Assembly (NCBI GenBank): GCA_023269455.1
Contig: JAHFTG010000114.1
Location: 1 to 6,752 of the forward strand
DNA: 6,752 nt
Direction of reading: 5' to 3'
DNA from: Opitutaceae bacterium
GTDB taxonomy: Bacteria > Verrucomicrobiota > Verrucomicrobiia > Opitutales > Opitutaceae
Positions 1-6,411 of the stretch are shown in pieces (within the stretch, counting starts at the first letter, position 1; every line of letters starts with the position of its first letter). Made by a program: the position numbers and the translations under genes. Below the pieces are notes generated by a model, which did not search any database, was not told the origin of the DNA, and saw only the letters and a program-made list of their open reading frames with translations.

Positions 1-108
1 GCTTTCGCGCTCGCGTCGATCCTCTCATCCATCGCCGTCGTCACCATGCTTGTGAAAATCTGGGTCGAGCGCCGTGAAATCCCCAGTTCTGATAAGGCGA
101 GGAGTTGA
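1..108 (+). CDS. C-terminal tail of an ABC transporter permease, probably sulfate permease CysW-like (partial)
   Basis: Frame 1 is open from the left edge to a TGA at 106-108, giving 35 residues. The tail is one hydrophobic helix (about residues 1-20, AFALASILSSIAVVTMLVKI) followed by a short basic and polar end (WVERREIPSSDKARS). The last membrane helix with a V-T-x-x-x-K-x-x-x-E-R type exit resembles the C-terminus of CysW-type sulfate/thiosulfate permeases, which form the membrane channel of the CysAWTP importer with CysT. This rests on resemblance of a very short stretch, so another ABC permease is possible. The next gene starts 30 bp downstream on the same strand, so it is probably co-transcribed; a downstream rhodanese fits a sulfur theme. 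The rest of the gene lies left of the window. Confidence 0.5.
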   Translation, partial: AFALASILSSIAVVTMLVKIWVERREIPSSDKARS

Positions 109-138
109 TCCTGCACATAACTCGCCAACACTTCAGCA

Positions 139-2469
139 ATGTCTTATCCGAAAGCCTACGCCGACTACCTGCAAACGCTGCCGTTTCTTGGACGGGTGGA
201 GTCTTCGCATCACACGGTCGTCGCGGGTAGCTGCGAGGAGATCATCGTCACCTACGAAGTGGGCGCGGCGGCGTTGGCGGACGGTGAGTGGCTCAAGCTG
301 GTTTTTAAATTTTACTCGGACTGGGCGCTTTTTCAGACGACTGATCCAAAGGCGGCGAATTATCTGACGGCCACCTATGTGCCGCGCCCGCCGTTTCACG
401 GAGAGCAGTCCGCGACCGTGCGCTCGCTCAAGGTGCGCTTCGACCAGAAAGGCCACGAGCGGCCTTTTCAGAAGGCGGTCATTATTGACGTGATCGACGG
501 TTACTTGAAACCCGGCGACCGCATCGAAATCCGGCTCGGGGATCGTCGCGGCGGCGGGCCGGGCACACGGGTGCAGACGTTTGTGGAGAAGGCGTTTCAG
601 TTTCGTGCGTTCGTCGATACGACGGGCGCCTCGAAGTTTGCGGCGGTGCCGGGCGATGTGGTGCTGGCGATCGTCGCGGGTCCGGCGGCGCGCGCGGTGC
701 TCATCACGCCGCGGCTCGTGCGTCCGGGGGTGCCGGTGCCGGTCACGCTGCGCTGCGATGATGCGTGGGGAAATCTCGCCGATGCGACCGGCGCGGCCTC
801 GGAGTTGATGGTGCATCGTGATTCGCAGTTGGTGGCCACGGTGCCGTTGGCGTGGGGCGCGGGTGGCGGAGCTTGGGCGCGGGCGGTGCTCACATTGAGC
901 GAGCTGGGCGATTATCTTTTGGCGGCGGGCACAGCGACGACGCTTGTGACGGTGGACGCGGCGGCTCCGGTGGCGCGCGCGTATTTCGCGGACTTGCATA
1001 TCCACTCCGACGACACGGTGGGCATCAATGATACGCGCTACAATCTGACCTTCGCACGCGATGCGGCCGGGCTCGATGTCGCGGGCTACACGGCCAATGA
1101 TTTCAACGTGCGCGCCGACCGCTGGGCGGCGGCGGTGGCGGTTTGCAGGGAGTTGCACGCACCGGGAGCGTTCCTGTGTTTCCCGGGCACGGAGTGGTGC
1201 GGGGCAAGCGCGGTGGGCGGTGATCGCAACGTGGTTTTCCTAGGAGAAGAGGTGAGGTTTCCTGTGGATCAGACGGGGCGGAGCATGCGCGTGTTTGACT
1301 GGAACGAGGACACGCCGAAGGGGCGCGCGCAGCAGGGCGATCTTTGGACGGCAGAGGCGTTGCACGGCGCTTACCGGGACATGGCCGAGGGCGACAACGT
1401 GTTGCTCATCCCGCACGTGGGCGGACGGCGGGCGAATTTTGACTGGTATGACGGCGCGCTGGAACGGCTCGTCGAGATCGCTTCGTCGTGGGGGCATTTT
1501 GATTGGTTTTACCGCGAGGCGTTGGCGCGCGGGCATCAGGTCGGCGCATCGGCGGCGGGCGATGAACATCGCGGCCGGTCGGGTGGCGGTGCGCCGGGAG
1601 TGGGCTCGTTTGGCACGGCGGGCGGCCTCACGGGAATTCTCGCGGATGAGCTGTCGGCCAGGGCCATCGCGACGGCGTTGCGCGCGCGGCATACGTGGGC
1701 GACGACGGGCGGGCGGGCGGTGGCGTTGCTCAGCGCAGGTGGCGGAGCGTTTAAGCAAGGCGATGCTTTTGAGCAAAGCGGGCCGTTGGAGGTGCGTTAT
1801 GACGTGCTGGGTGCGGCGGGCTGGGAGCGCATCGAGCTGCGCGACGAAGAAGGCACCGTGTTGCACGCGCGCGATCTCGACGCCGAGGCGGGTCTGGCGA
1901 CCAATCGCTTTCGGGTGCGCTGGGGCGGGGCACGCATCAAAGACCGTTACCGTTGGGCCGAGTGGCGCGGCGGCATCATGATCACGGGCAGCAGGGTAAG
2001 ATCCTTTGTCGTGCGCGGCTGCGAGCACCCGGAGGAAACCGTAATCCAAACATCGCCCGGCGTGTTCGAGGTGCGCACGGATACCTATGGCGATGCCGAT
2101 CATGTCGAGTTCGAGGTGGATGATCTGGCCTCCGCGCGCATCGACCTACACCTGGAAATCGACGCCTACAACAAGACCGGCCCTGCGCTGGACCGGAATC
2201 GCGACCCTGTCACGCCTGGCACCGCGCAAGTGGTCAAAGGCGCGGATCTGCTGGCCAACGACGATGTGCGTTGGGAATTGGGCGGCGCGGAATTGTTTGT
2301 CGCGGTGGAGCGAGTGACGGAGCAAATCCTGCCGATGCGGGTCCAAGGCACTTACGTCATCGCGCCCAAGGCGGGGCTGCACGGTCATCGCGCCGTGTAT
2401 CTTTTCGCCCGTGAGCGTGACGATCACAAAGTCTGGACCAGCCCGCTCTTCGTTACGTTCAAGCCCTGA
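139..2469 (+). CDS. DUF3604-family protein with PHP-like metal-dependent hydrolase core
   Basis: 776 residues with no signal peptide or membrane segment, so probably cytosolic. Residues 1-280 are beta-rich and non-catalytic in look. The core (about 281-535) carries PHP-type metal-site motifs: DLHIHS at 285-290, GLDVAGYTAND at 311-321 where PHP enzymes have G-L-D-x-x-x-x-T-D-H, FPGTEW at 348-353, IPHVGG at 424-429, VEIASSWGHFDWF at 445-457, GDEHRGR at 474-480, and a closing GGLTGILADELS then RARHTWATTGGR at 515-526. That order matches DUF3604, whose substrates are largely unknown. Residues 540-776 look like one or two beta-sandwich domains. The motif II histidine is absent (TAND), so the metal site may differ. 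The ATG at 139 is 30 bp after the preceding stop and has no Shine-Dalgarno. Family call is firm; function is open. Neighbours suggest, without proving, a link to sulfur compounds. Confidence 0.82.
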   Translation: MSYPKAYADYLQTLPFLGRVESSHHTVVAGSCEEIIVTYEVGAAALADGEWLKLVFKFYSDWALFQTTDPKAANYLTATYVPRPPFHGEQSATVRSLKVRFDQKGHERPFQKAVIIDVIDGYLKPGDRIEIRLGDRRGGGPGTRVQTFVEKAFQFRAFVDTTGASKFAAVPGDVVLAIVAGPAARAVLITPRLVRPGVPVPVTLRCDDAWGNLADATGAASELMVHRDSQLVATVPLAWGAGGGAWARAVLTLSELGDYLLAAGTATTLVTVDAAAPVARAYFADLHIHSDDTVGINDTRYNLTFARDAAGLDVAGYTANDFNVRADRWAAAVAVCRELHAPGAFLCFPGTEWCGASAVGGDRNVVFLGEEVRFPVDQTGRSMRVFDWNEDTPKGRAQQGDLWTAEALHGAYRDMAEGDNVLLIPHVGGRRANFDWYDGALERLVEIASSWGHFDWFYREALARGHQVGASAAGDEHRGRSGGGAPGVGSFGTAGGLTGILADELSARAIATALRARHTWATTGGRAVALLSAGGGAFKQGDAFEQSGPLEVRYDVLGAAGWERIELRDEEGTVLHARDLDAEAGLATNRFRVRWGGARIKDRYRWAEWRGGIMITGSRVRSFVVRGCEHPEETVIQTSPGVFEVRTDTYGDADHVEFEVDDLASARIDLHLEIDAYNKTGPALDRNRDPVTPGTAQVVKGADLLANDDVRWELGGAELFVAVERVTEQILPMRVQGTYVIAPKAGLHGHRAVYLFARERDDHKVWTSPLFVTFKP

Positions 2470-2487
2470 CGTCATTCTCTTTTTATC

Positions 2488-3876
2488 ATGATCACACCCT
2501 CCACGCTTTCCCGTCGCATCGCTGTCGTCGGCGGCGGGCTTAGCGGCACTCTTGTCACGGTGCATTTGCTCCGTTCGGCGCCCGCCGGGACGGAAATCAT
2601 TCTGGTGGAGCGGACGCCGCCGGTGGGACGAGGCGTGGCCTACGGCACCGAGTGCGCGGGGCATCTGCTGAACGTGCCGGCGGCGCGCATGAGCGCGTTT
2701 GCCGACCGGCCCGACCACTTTGTCGAATGGGTGAAAGAGCGGACGGGGCGGGTGGGTTATCCCGAGCAGGTTTCGCCGGGGGATTTTTTGCCGCGGCAAC
2801 TTTACGGCGATTACATCGCGGCTGTTTTTACGGAGGCTCGTGCCCAGGCTTCGGACAAAATCAAGTTTCTCAACGTCACGGGCGAGGTGGTGGACATCGA
2901 GGAGCGGGCCGGGAGCGCCGCCCGCCTCATTCTCGCCGATGGGCGCACGTTCGATGCGGAACGGGTGGTGCTCGCGCTGGGGAATCTGCCGGGCGAATAC
3001 CCGATCAAGCGTCCGCTGCCGTTTTATCATGGCCGCCGCTACGTGCATACGCCGTGGCAGCCCGAGGTGCTCGAAGGCATCGGCAAGGATCAGGATGTGC
3101 TCGTGGTCGGCGCGGGGCTTACCGCGACCGACATCATCGTGCAACTCGACCAGCTCGGGCATCGCGGGACGGTGCATGCGCTTTCGCGGCGCGGCTTGCG
3201 TTCGCGCCCGCATCGCACGGGGCTTGCGCAGCCGCAGCCGTTTCTGAAAAGCGACGCATTGCCAACGACCGTGAGGGCGTTGGTTCATCTCGTGCGCGTC
3301 CAGGTGCGCGCGGGAGGCGAGTGGCGTGCGGTGGTGGATTCCCTTCGGCCGTTTTCGCATGCGCTGTGGAAGGGGTTTTCGTGGGAGGAGCGGGCGCGGT
3401 TCCTGCGCCATGTGCGGCCGTTTTGGGAGGTGCATCGTCATCGGATCGCGCCGCAGATCTCGGAGACGTTGGACCGGCTTACGTCGGCGGGACGCGTTAA
3501 ATTTTACGCGGGCCGCCTGCAAACGCTGCGGGAGACGCCGACCGGCGCCGAGGCGGTTTTCCGTCGGCGGGGGACGGAGACGCTGGTGGAGCTGAGCGTC
3601 GCCAAGGTCATCAATTGCACGGGGCCGCGCACCGATTACTCGAAGTATCAGCATCCCCTTTTCATCAACATGCTGGCGCGCGGTCTGATCGATCACGATC
3701 CGCTGGCGCTGGGGCTCAACGCGCTGCCTTCGGGCGAAGTTTACCGTTACCGCGCGGGCTTGAGCGGATGGCTTTTTGCGATCGGTGCGCCGTTGAAGGG
3801 CGTGTTGTGGGAGTCCACGGCGGCGCCAGAGATCCGCGTGCAGGCGCGGGAGCTGGCGGAAAGACTTTTATCATGA
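2488..3876 (+). CDS. FAD/NAD(P)-binding protein, COG4529/YdhS type (NAD_binding_9)
   Basis: 462 residues, soluble. An N-terminal Rossmann fold binds FAD: IAVVGGGLSG at 11-20 (G-x-G-x-x-G at 15, 17, 20) with the acidic ribose-binding residue E41 at the end of strand 2. It is followed by the family block RGVAYGT (48-54) and NVPAARMSAFADRPDHFVEW (62-81), typical of Pfam NAD_binding_9. A second dinucleotide motif, VLVVGAGLTATD at 204-215, should bind NAD(P)H, and VINCTGPRTDYS at 374-385 is the late flavoprotein motif near FAD. The domain layout resembles that of flavin monooxygenases and related reductases, but members are mostly uncharacterised and I cannot name a substrate. It starts 18 bp after the DUF3604-like gene, with TTTTATC but no Shine-Dalgarno before the ATG, and overlaps the rhodanese gene by 4 bp, suggesting coupled translation and a shared pathway. 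Confidence 0.85.
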   Translation: MITPSTLSRRIAVVGGGLSGTLVTVHLLRSAPAGTEIILVERTPPVGRGVAYGTECAGHLLNVPAARMSAFADRPDHFVEWVKERTGRVGYPEQVSPGDFLPRQLYGDYIAAVFTEARAQASDKIKFLNVTGEVVDIEERAGSAARLILADGRTFDAERVVLALGNLPGEYPIKRPLPFYHGRRYVHTPWQPEVLEGIGKDQDVLVVGAGLTATDIIVQLDQLGHRGTVHALSRRGLRSRPHRTGLAQPQPFLKSDALPTTVRALVHLVRVQVRAGGEWRAVVDSLRPFSHALWKGFSWEERARFLRHVRPFWEVHRHRIAPQISETLDRLTSAGRVKFYAGRLQTLRETPTGAEAVFRRRGTETLVELSVAKVINCTGPRTDYSKYQHPLFINMLARGLIDHDPLALGLNALPSGEVYRYRAGLSGWLFAIGAPLKGVLWESTAAPEIRVQARELAERLLS

Positions 3877-4244
3877 GCACGAATCCTCGTTTTCAAAAAC
3901 TTGCGGCGGAGGCCAAGGGCCGTATCCGTGAAATCACGGTCGATGAGCTGACGTCGTTGGCGGCGTCTGCGGCGACCAAGCCTATCTTGATCGACGTGCG
4001 CGAGGCCGAAGAGTTTGCCGTCGGGCATGCGGCGGGCGCGTTGCGTTTGAGCCGAGGCACGCTGGAAGGAAAAATCGAGGCGATGGTGCCCGATGCGGGC
4101 ACCCCCGTGGTCTTGTATTGCGCCAGTGGGAATCGCTCGGCCTTCGCGGCCGAGAGCCTGCAAAAAATGGGCTACACCAACGTGGCGTCGCTGATAGGCG
4201 GCTTCGGTGCGTGGGCCAAGGCGGGGCACCCGGTGGAGACCTAA
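3873..4244 (+). CDS. Single-domain rhodanese-like sulfurtransferase
   Basis: 123 residues. ITVDELTSL (21-29), ILIDVREAEEFAVGHAAGAL (38-57) and LIGGFGAWAKAGHPV (107-121) are hallmarks of a single rhodanese domain. The active loop CASGNRS at 83-89 has Cys83 as the likely persulfide-carrying nucleophile in a C-x-x-G-x-R-S loop. Such proteins move sulfane sulfur between a donor and thiol or cyanide acceptors in the cytosol. No signal peptide is present. The start at 3873 is chosen because it gives the family length and forms an ATGA overlap with the FAD protein gene's stop; a longer reading from 3615 would run through that gene's coding sequence in another frame. A weak GGAAAG lies about 10 bp upstream. 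Pairing with a flavoprotein suggests that sulfane sulfur is made or used in the same pathway. The exact acceptor is unknown. Confidence 0.93.
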   Translation: MSTNPRFQKLAAEAKGRIREITVDELTSLAASAATKPILIDVREAEEFAVGHAAGALRLSRGTLEGKIEAMVPDAGTPVVLYCASGNRSAFAAESLQKMGYTNVASLIGGFGAWAKAGHPVET

Positions 4245-4264
4245 GGGAGCCGGGGGACGCCAGG
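4245..4264. other. 20-bp convergent junction between the two gene blocks
   Basis: The rhodanese stop (TAA, 4242-4244) and the ctaG stop (TGA on the minus strand, 4265-4267) face each other with 20 bases between them. I see no strong stem with a T-run for either strand. Only short arms can be drawn (CCCGG at 4229-4233 with CCGGG at 4250-4254; GACCT at 4238-4242 with AGGTC at 4262-4266), and these exclude each other in part. The two transcripts therefore probably overlap at their 3' ends, or terminate by Rho. Confidence 0.6.
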
Positions 4265-5053
4265 TCAGCTCGGTTTGCGTTCGCTGGAGTTATACCAGCG
4301 GTAAAAGCTGGAGAAGAAGGCGATGAAGGTGATCCCCATGCTGCCGACTTTCATGATGACGGCGCCGAACAACTGGTCATCGTTCGGCGAGAAATTGGGG
4401 AAGAGACGCGGGGCGAATTCGTAGGTGGGATAGAGGACGTCGTCCGAGAACGCGATGTAGGCGAATACCGGGGTCATGCCGATCACGACGGCGACGAGGT
4501 AGAGCATCTGTCCAGCCGGGCGAATGGGCGGGAACTCCGTGGACGGGCTGAGCAGAGGCCACCAATAAAAAAGCGCCGCGCCGAAAAACATGATGTGTTC
4601 CAGGATATGAACGCCGCGGTTTTGAAGGGCCCAATCGTAGAGCGCGGGCACGTGCCAGATGGAGTAGGTGAGGATGTAGGCGAGTCCGCATACGACGGGG
4701 CGGGTGAGGAAGCCGAGGAGGTGTCGCAGCGAGGGCTGAGCCGTGATGGGACGCACAAGCCAGTCCGGCAGACCGAGTAAAAACAGCACAGCAGCCGGGT
4801 AAATGAGCAGCGCGTGTTGCACCATGTGGGCGCTGAGGAGAAATCGTTCGCCGGCCTGGTCGAGCGGCGAGCCCACCGCCAGGTAGAAGATCACCAGCGC
4901 GCTGTAAAACTTGAGAGCTTTGTTGAGCGAGTAAGCGGCGCCGGGGGCGACTTTTTCGCGGAGGGGGCCGGTCAAGATTGCATAGAGCCACGCGATGAGG
5001 ATGAGGCCGCCGATGAGGTGCGGTTCGTTATGCCAGTGGCGCCAGTCGATCAT
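4265..5053 (-). CDS. ctaG: Cytochrome c oxidase assembly factor CtaG (caa3_CtaG family)
   Basis: 262 residues with about seven hydrophobic segments (roughly 12-30, 48-62, 73-95, 117-133, 148-168, 181-201, 226-250), so an integral inner-membrane protein. Motifs of the caa3_CtaG family are clear: VGSPLD at 60-65, LLSAHMVQHALL at 72-83, IWHVPALYDWAL at 132-143 and HILEHIMFF at 149-157. The conserved histidines in these helices (H76, H80, H134, H149, H153) are candidates for copper handling. This family is needed to build active caa3-type oxidase in Bacillus; it is unrelated in sequence to the proteobacterial Cox11-type CtaG. It is the last gene of the oxidase block, 112 bp after the subunit IV gene, so it may be read through or have its own promoter. 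The ATG at 5053 gives the usual length; the upstream sequence has only a weak GGAAAA and no good ribosome site. Confidence 0.92.
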   Translation of the reverse strand: MIDWRHWHNEPHLIGGLILIAWLYAILTGPLREKVAPGAAYSLNKALKFYSALVIFYLAVGSPLDQAGERFLLSAHMVQHALLIYPAAVLFLLGLPDWLVRPITAQPSLRHLLGFLTRPVVCGLAYILTYSIWHVPALYDWALQNRGVHILEHIMFFGAALFYWWPLLSPSTEFPPIRPAGQMLYLVAVVIGMTPVFAYIAFSDDVLYPTYEFAPRLFPNFSPNDDQLFGAVIMKVGSMGITFIAFFSSFYRWYNSSERKPS

Positions 5054-5068
5054 GGAGAAATGCTTTTT

Positions 5069-5083
5069 CCGCGGGATGCGCGG
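5069..5083 (-). repeat. GC-rich inverted repeat upstream of ctaG
   Basis: Arms CCGCG (5069-5073) and CGCGG (5079-5083) with a 5-base spacer form a five-pair all-GC hairpin. It ends 15 bp before the ctaG ATG and is followed on the minus strand by a run of five A. It could form in the ctaG leader RNA and affect translation, or be chance in GC-rich DNA. No known regulator site is recognised. Confidence 0.25.
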
Positions 5084-5135
5084 AGGGAAGCGAGTGAGTC
5101 AATCGGCCCCGGGTTTCGTTCCGCGCCAATCAGGG

Positions 5136-5152
5136 TCGATTTGCGGAATCGA
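5136..5152 (-). repeat. Inverted repeat TCGATT-N5-AATCGA after the subunit IV gene
   Basis: Perfect 6-bp arms (5136-5141 and 5147-5152) surround a 5-base loop, 13 bp beyond the subunit IV stop codon. No T-run follows on the minus strand, so it is not a standard intrinsic terminator. A 3'-end-protecting stem between cistrons or an operator for ctaG are both possible. Confidence 0.35.
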
Positions 5153-5165
5153 TGGCGGGTGGGCG

Positions 5166-5549
5166 TCAGACGACGCCGGAGGTGCGCACGATGGGGACGG
5201 AGGTAAGGTCTTTCGACGTGAGCGGCACGCTGTCGTGGTCGTTGAAGAGCACGAGGAGGGCGGCGGCGGTGCCTCCGGCCAGAATCAGGCCGATCAGGAA
5301 CAGAACGGTGCAGAAGAGTTTGTCCCACTTCAGGTGCATGAAGAGCCAGACGCCGAGGACGAACTTGACGGTGAGGAGTGTCATCAGGCCCGTGATGATG
5401 AGCCATTTTGGAAGGGGCAGGTAAACCAGCAGCACTTCCGCGCCGGTGATGATGGCGAGGACCATGGCCATCTGCACGAGCAGGTGGAACTTGCTTTCCT
5501 GGGGGGCGTCGTGGCCGGCGGCGGCGAGGGCGGGAGAGGGTGCGCTCAT
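5166..5549 (-). CDS. ctaF: Cytochrome c oxidase subunit IV (prokaryotic COX4 / CtaF-like)
   Basis: 127 residues with three hydrophobic segments (about 24-43, 48-71 and 78-101) after a polar N-terminus. The second segment ends in VKFVLGVWLFMHLKWDKLF (61-79), the signature of the bacterial COX4_pro family with its F-M-H-L-K-W helix end. This is a small accessory subunit that stabilises the oxidase complex in the cytoplasmic membrane and has no cofactor. The start at 5549 is chosen because it gives the family length and leaves only 8 bp after the subunit III stop; the same frame stays open further upstream but there it runs across the subunit III gene. Immediate upstream sequence on the minus strand is CT-rich with no Shine-Dalgarno. 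A polar tail of about 25 residues follows the last helix, somewhat longer than usual. Confidence 0.88.
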   Translation of the reverse strand: MSAPSPALAAAGHDAPQESKFHLLVQMAMVLAIITGAEVLLVYLPLPKWLIITGLMTLLTVKFVLGVWLFMHLKWDKLFCTVLFLIGLILAGGTAAALLVLFNDHDSVPLTSKDLTSVPIVRTSGVV

Positions 5550-5557
5550 GGGAGGGA

Positions 5558-6403
5558 TCAGAGGAATTCGAGCAGGTAAACGACGGTGAAGATCACGATC
5601 CACACGATGTCGATGAAATGCCAGTAGAGGCCGAGCGACTCGATATCGATGGCGTTGGCCTGGCCGAAATCGACGGCTTTGTGCGTGCGGCCCAACCAGG
5701 TGAGGATGCCGAAACCGACGAGCGCGATGGCGATGGGGACGATGTTGTGCTGAGCGGCGTGGGCGAGCGCACCAGCGGTAAAGCCGTGTTCTTCGACGGT
5801 GTGGGCCGTGCTCACCAGGGTGATGATGCAGGTCACGGCCACGGCGGCGAAGACGACCAGGTGCCCGAGCGAACGGAGCACCCAGGGGCGCTCGTCGGCG
5901 GGCTTGAAGGTGCGGATATACATGAGCGTGAGCCAGAGGACGCCGATGGCGACGTGGCAGCCGTGCGTGCCGGTCAAGGTGTAGAACGTCGTGCCGAACA
6001 TGCTGCTGGAGAGCGTGAGGCCCTCGTGCAGGAAGTTGCCGTATTCGAACACCTGGCAGGAAAGGAACATGAGGCCGAAGACGATCGTGCCGAGGAGCAG
6101 TTGTCGGACGCTCTTGACGCGGCCTTTCTGGCTGGCGTTGACGGCGAGGGCGACGAACAGCGAGGAGACGAGGAGGACGAAGGTCGCGAAGAGTGTGAGG
6201 TCGATCGAGAAAAGCTTCTTGATGTCGGGGCCGTTGGGCGTCGGGTGAAGGCGATAGACCAGATGCGTCGAGATGAGCGTGCCGAAGAACATGCAGTCCG
6301 ACGCAAGGAAGGCCCACATGAAGAGCTTCTTGTTGGGAATGCCCGTCGTCGTGGTGTGGTCGGTGTGATGGTCGATGGCGCCGGTGGCCGAGTGAGTGCT
6401 CAT
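5558..6403 (-). CDS. ctaE: Cytochrome c oxidase subunit III, with an extra two-helix insertion
   Basis: 281 residues, integral membrane. The conserved COX3 helices are present in order: LFMWAFLASDCMFFGTL (27-43), LFATFVLLVSSLFVALAV (71-88), CQVFEYGNF with the buried Glu120 (116-124), TLTGTHGCHVAIGVLWL (142-158) and GLYWHFIDIVWIVIF (258-272). Subunit III binds lipids and supports proton uptake into subunit I. Bacterial five-helix forms are near 200 residues; here about 79 residues (174-252) lie between the G-x-H-G-x-H-V helix and the final Y-W-H-F-x-D helix, holding two further hydrophobic stretches (about 181-200 and 221-238) joined by a short His-rich loop. The reading frame is unbroken, so this is an insertion and not a frameshift. 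The N-terminus (1-21) is rich in His and Thr. It starts 48 bp after the subunit I stop and has no Shine-Dalgarno. Confidence 0.92.
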   Translation of the reverse strand: MSTHSATGAIDHHTDHTTTTGIPNKKLFMWAFLASDCMFFGTLISTHLVYRLHPTPNGPDIKKLFSIDLTLFATFVLLVSSLFVALAVNASQKGRVKSVRQLLLGTIVFGLMFLSCQVFEYGNFLHEGLTLSSSMFGTTFYTLTGTHGCHVAIGVLWLTLMYIRTFKPADERPWVLRSLGHLVVFAAVAVTCIITLVSTAHTVEEHGFTAGALAHAAQHNIVPIAIALVGFGILTWLGRTHKAVDFGQANAIDIESLGLYWHFIDIVWIVIFTVVYLLEFL

Positions 6404-6411
6404 GCGGAGAG

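Larger units (their letters stand above)
5054..5165 (-). other. Gap between subunit IV gene and ctaG, holding two short inverted repeats
   Basis: This is the longest non-coding stretch in the window (112 bp). It holds a perfect 6-bp inverted repeat at 5136-5152, just after the subunit IV stop, and a GC-only 5-bp inverted repeat at 5069-5083, just before the ctaG start. A TTGACT on the minus strand (5096-5101) could be a -35 box, but no convincing -10 follows. It may separate expression of ctaG from that of the structural subunits. Confidence 0.4.

Noticed and set aside
133..1158. 341-codon open frame on the minus strand opposite the start of the DUF3604-like gene
   Set aside because: Low-complexity Arg/His-rich translation with no family resemblance, opposite a supported gene.
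2146..3696. 516-codon open frame on the minus strand across the end of the DUF3604-like gene and most of the flavoprotein gene
   Set aside because: Its translation is rich in Arg, His and Pro with no domain, and it runs antisense to two clearly recognisable genes; it is a product of GC-rich codon bias.
3615..3872. Upstream extension of the rhodanese gene to an ATG at 3615
   Set aside because: The extra 86 residues overlap the flavoprotein gene, are Ala/Gly/Arg-rich and lie outside the rhodanese domain; the ATGA start at 3873 fits better.
4118..4780. 220-codon plus-strand open frame running from the rhodanese gene across the junction into ctaG
   Set aside because: It crosses two well-supported genes in the wrong frame or strand and has no domain.
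5076..5101. Possible promoter for ctaG with TTGACT as -35 box on the minus strand
   Set aside because: At 17-bp spacing the -10 position reads GCATCC, which is a poor match; not strong enough to list as a promoter.
5550..6317. Long N-terminal extension of the subunit IV frame
   Set aside because: It runs through the subunit III gene in another frame and is Arg/His/Pro-rich; the COX4 domain starts after the ATG at 5549.
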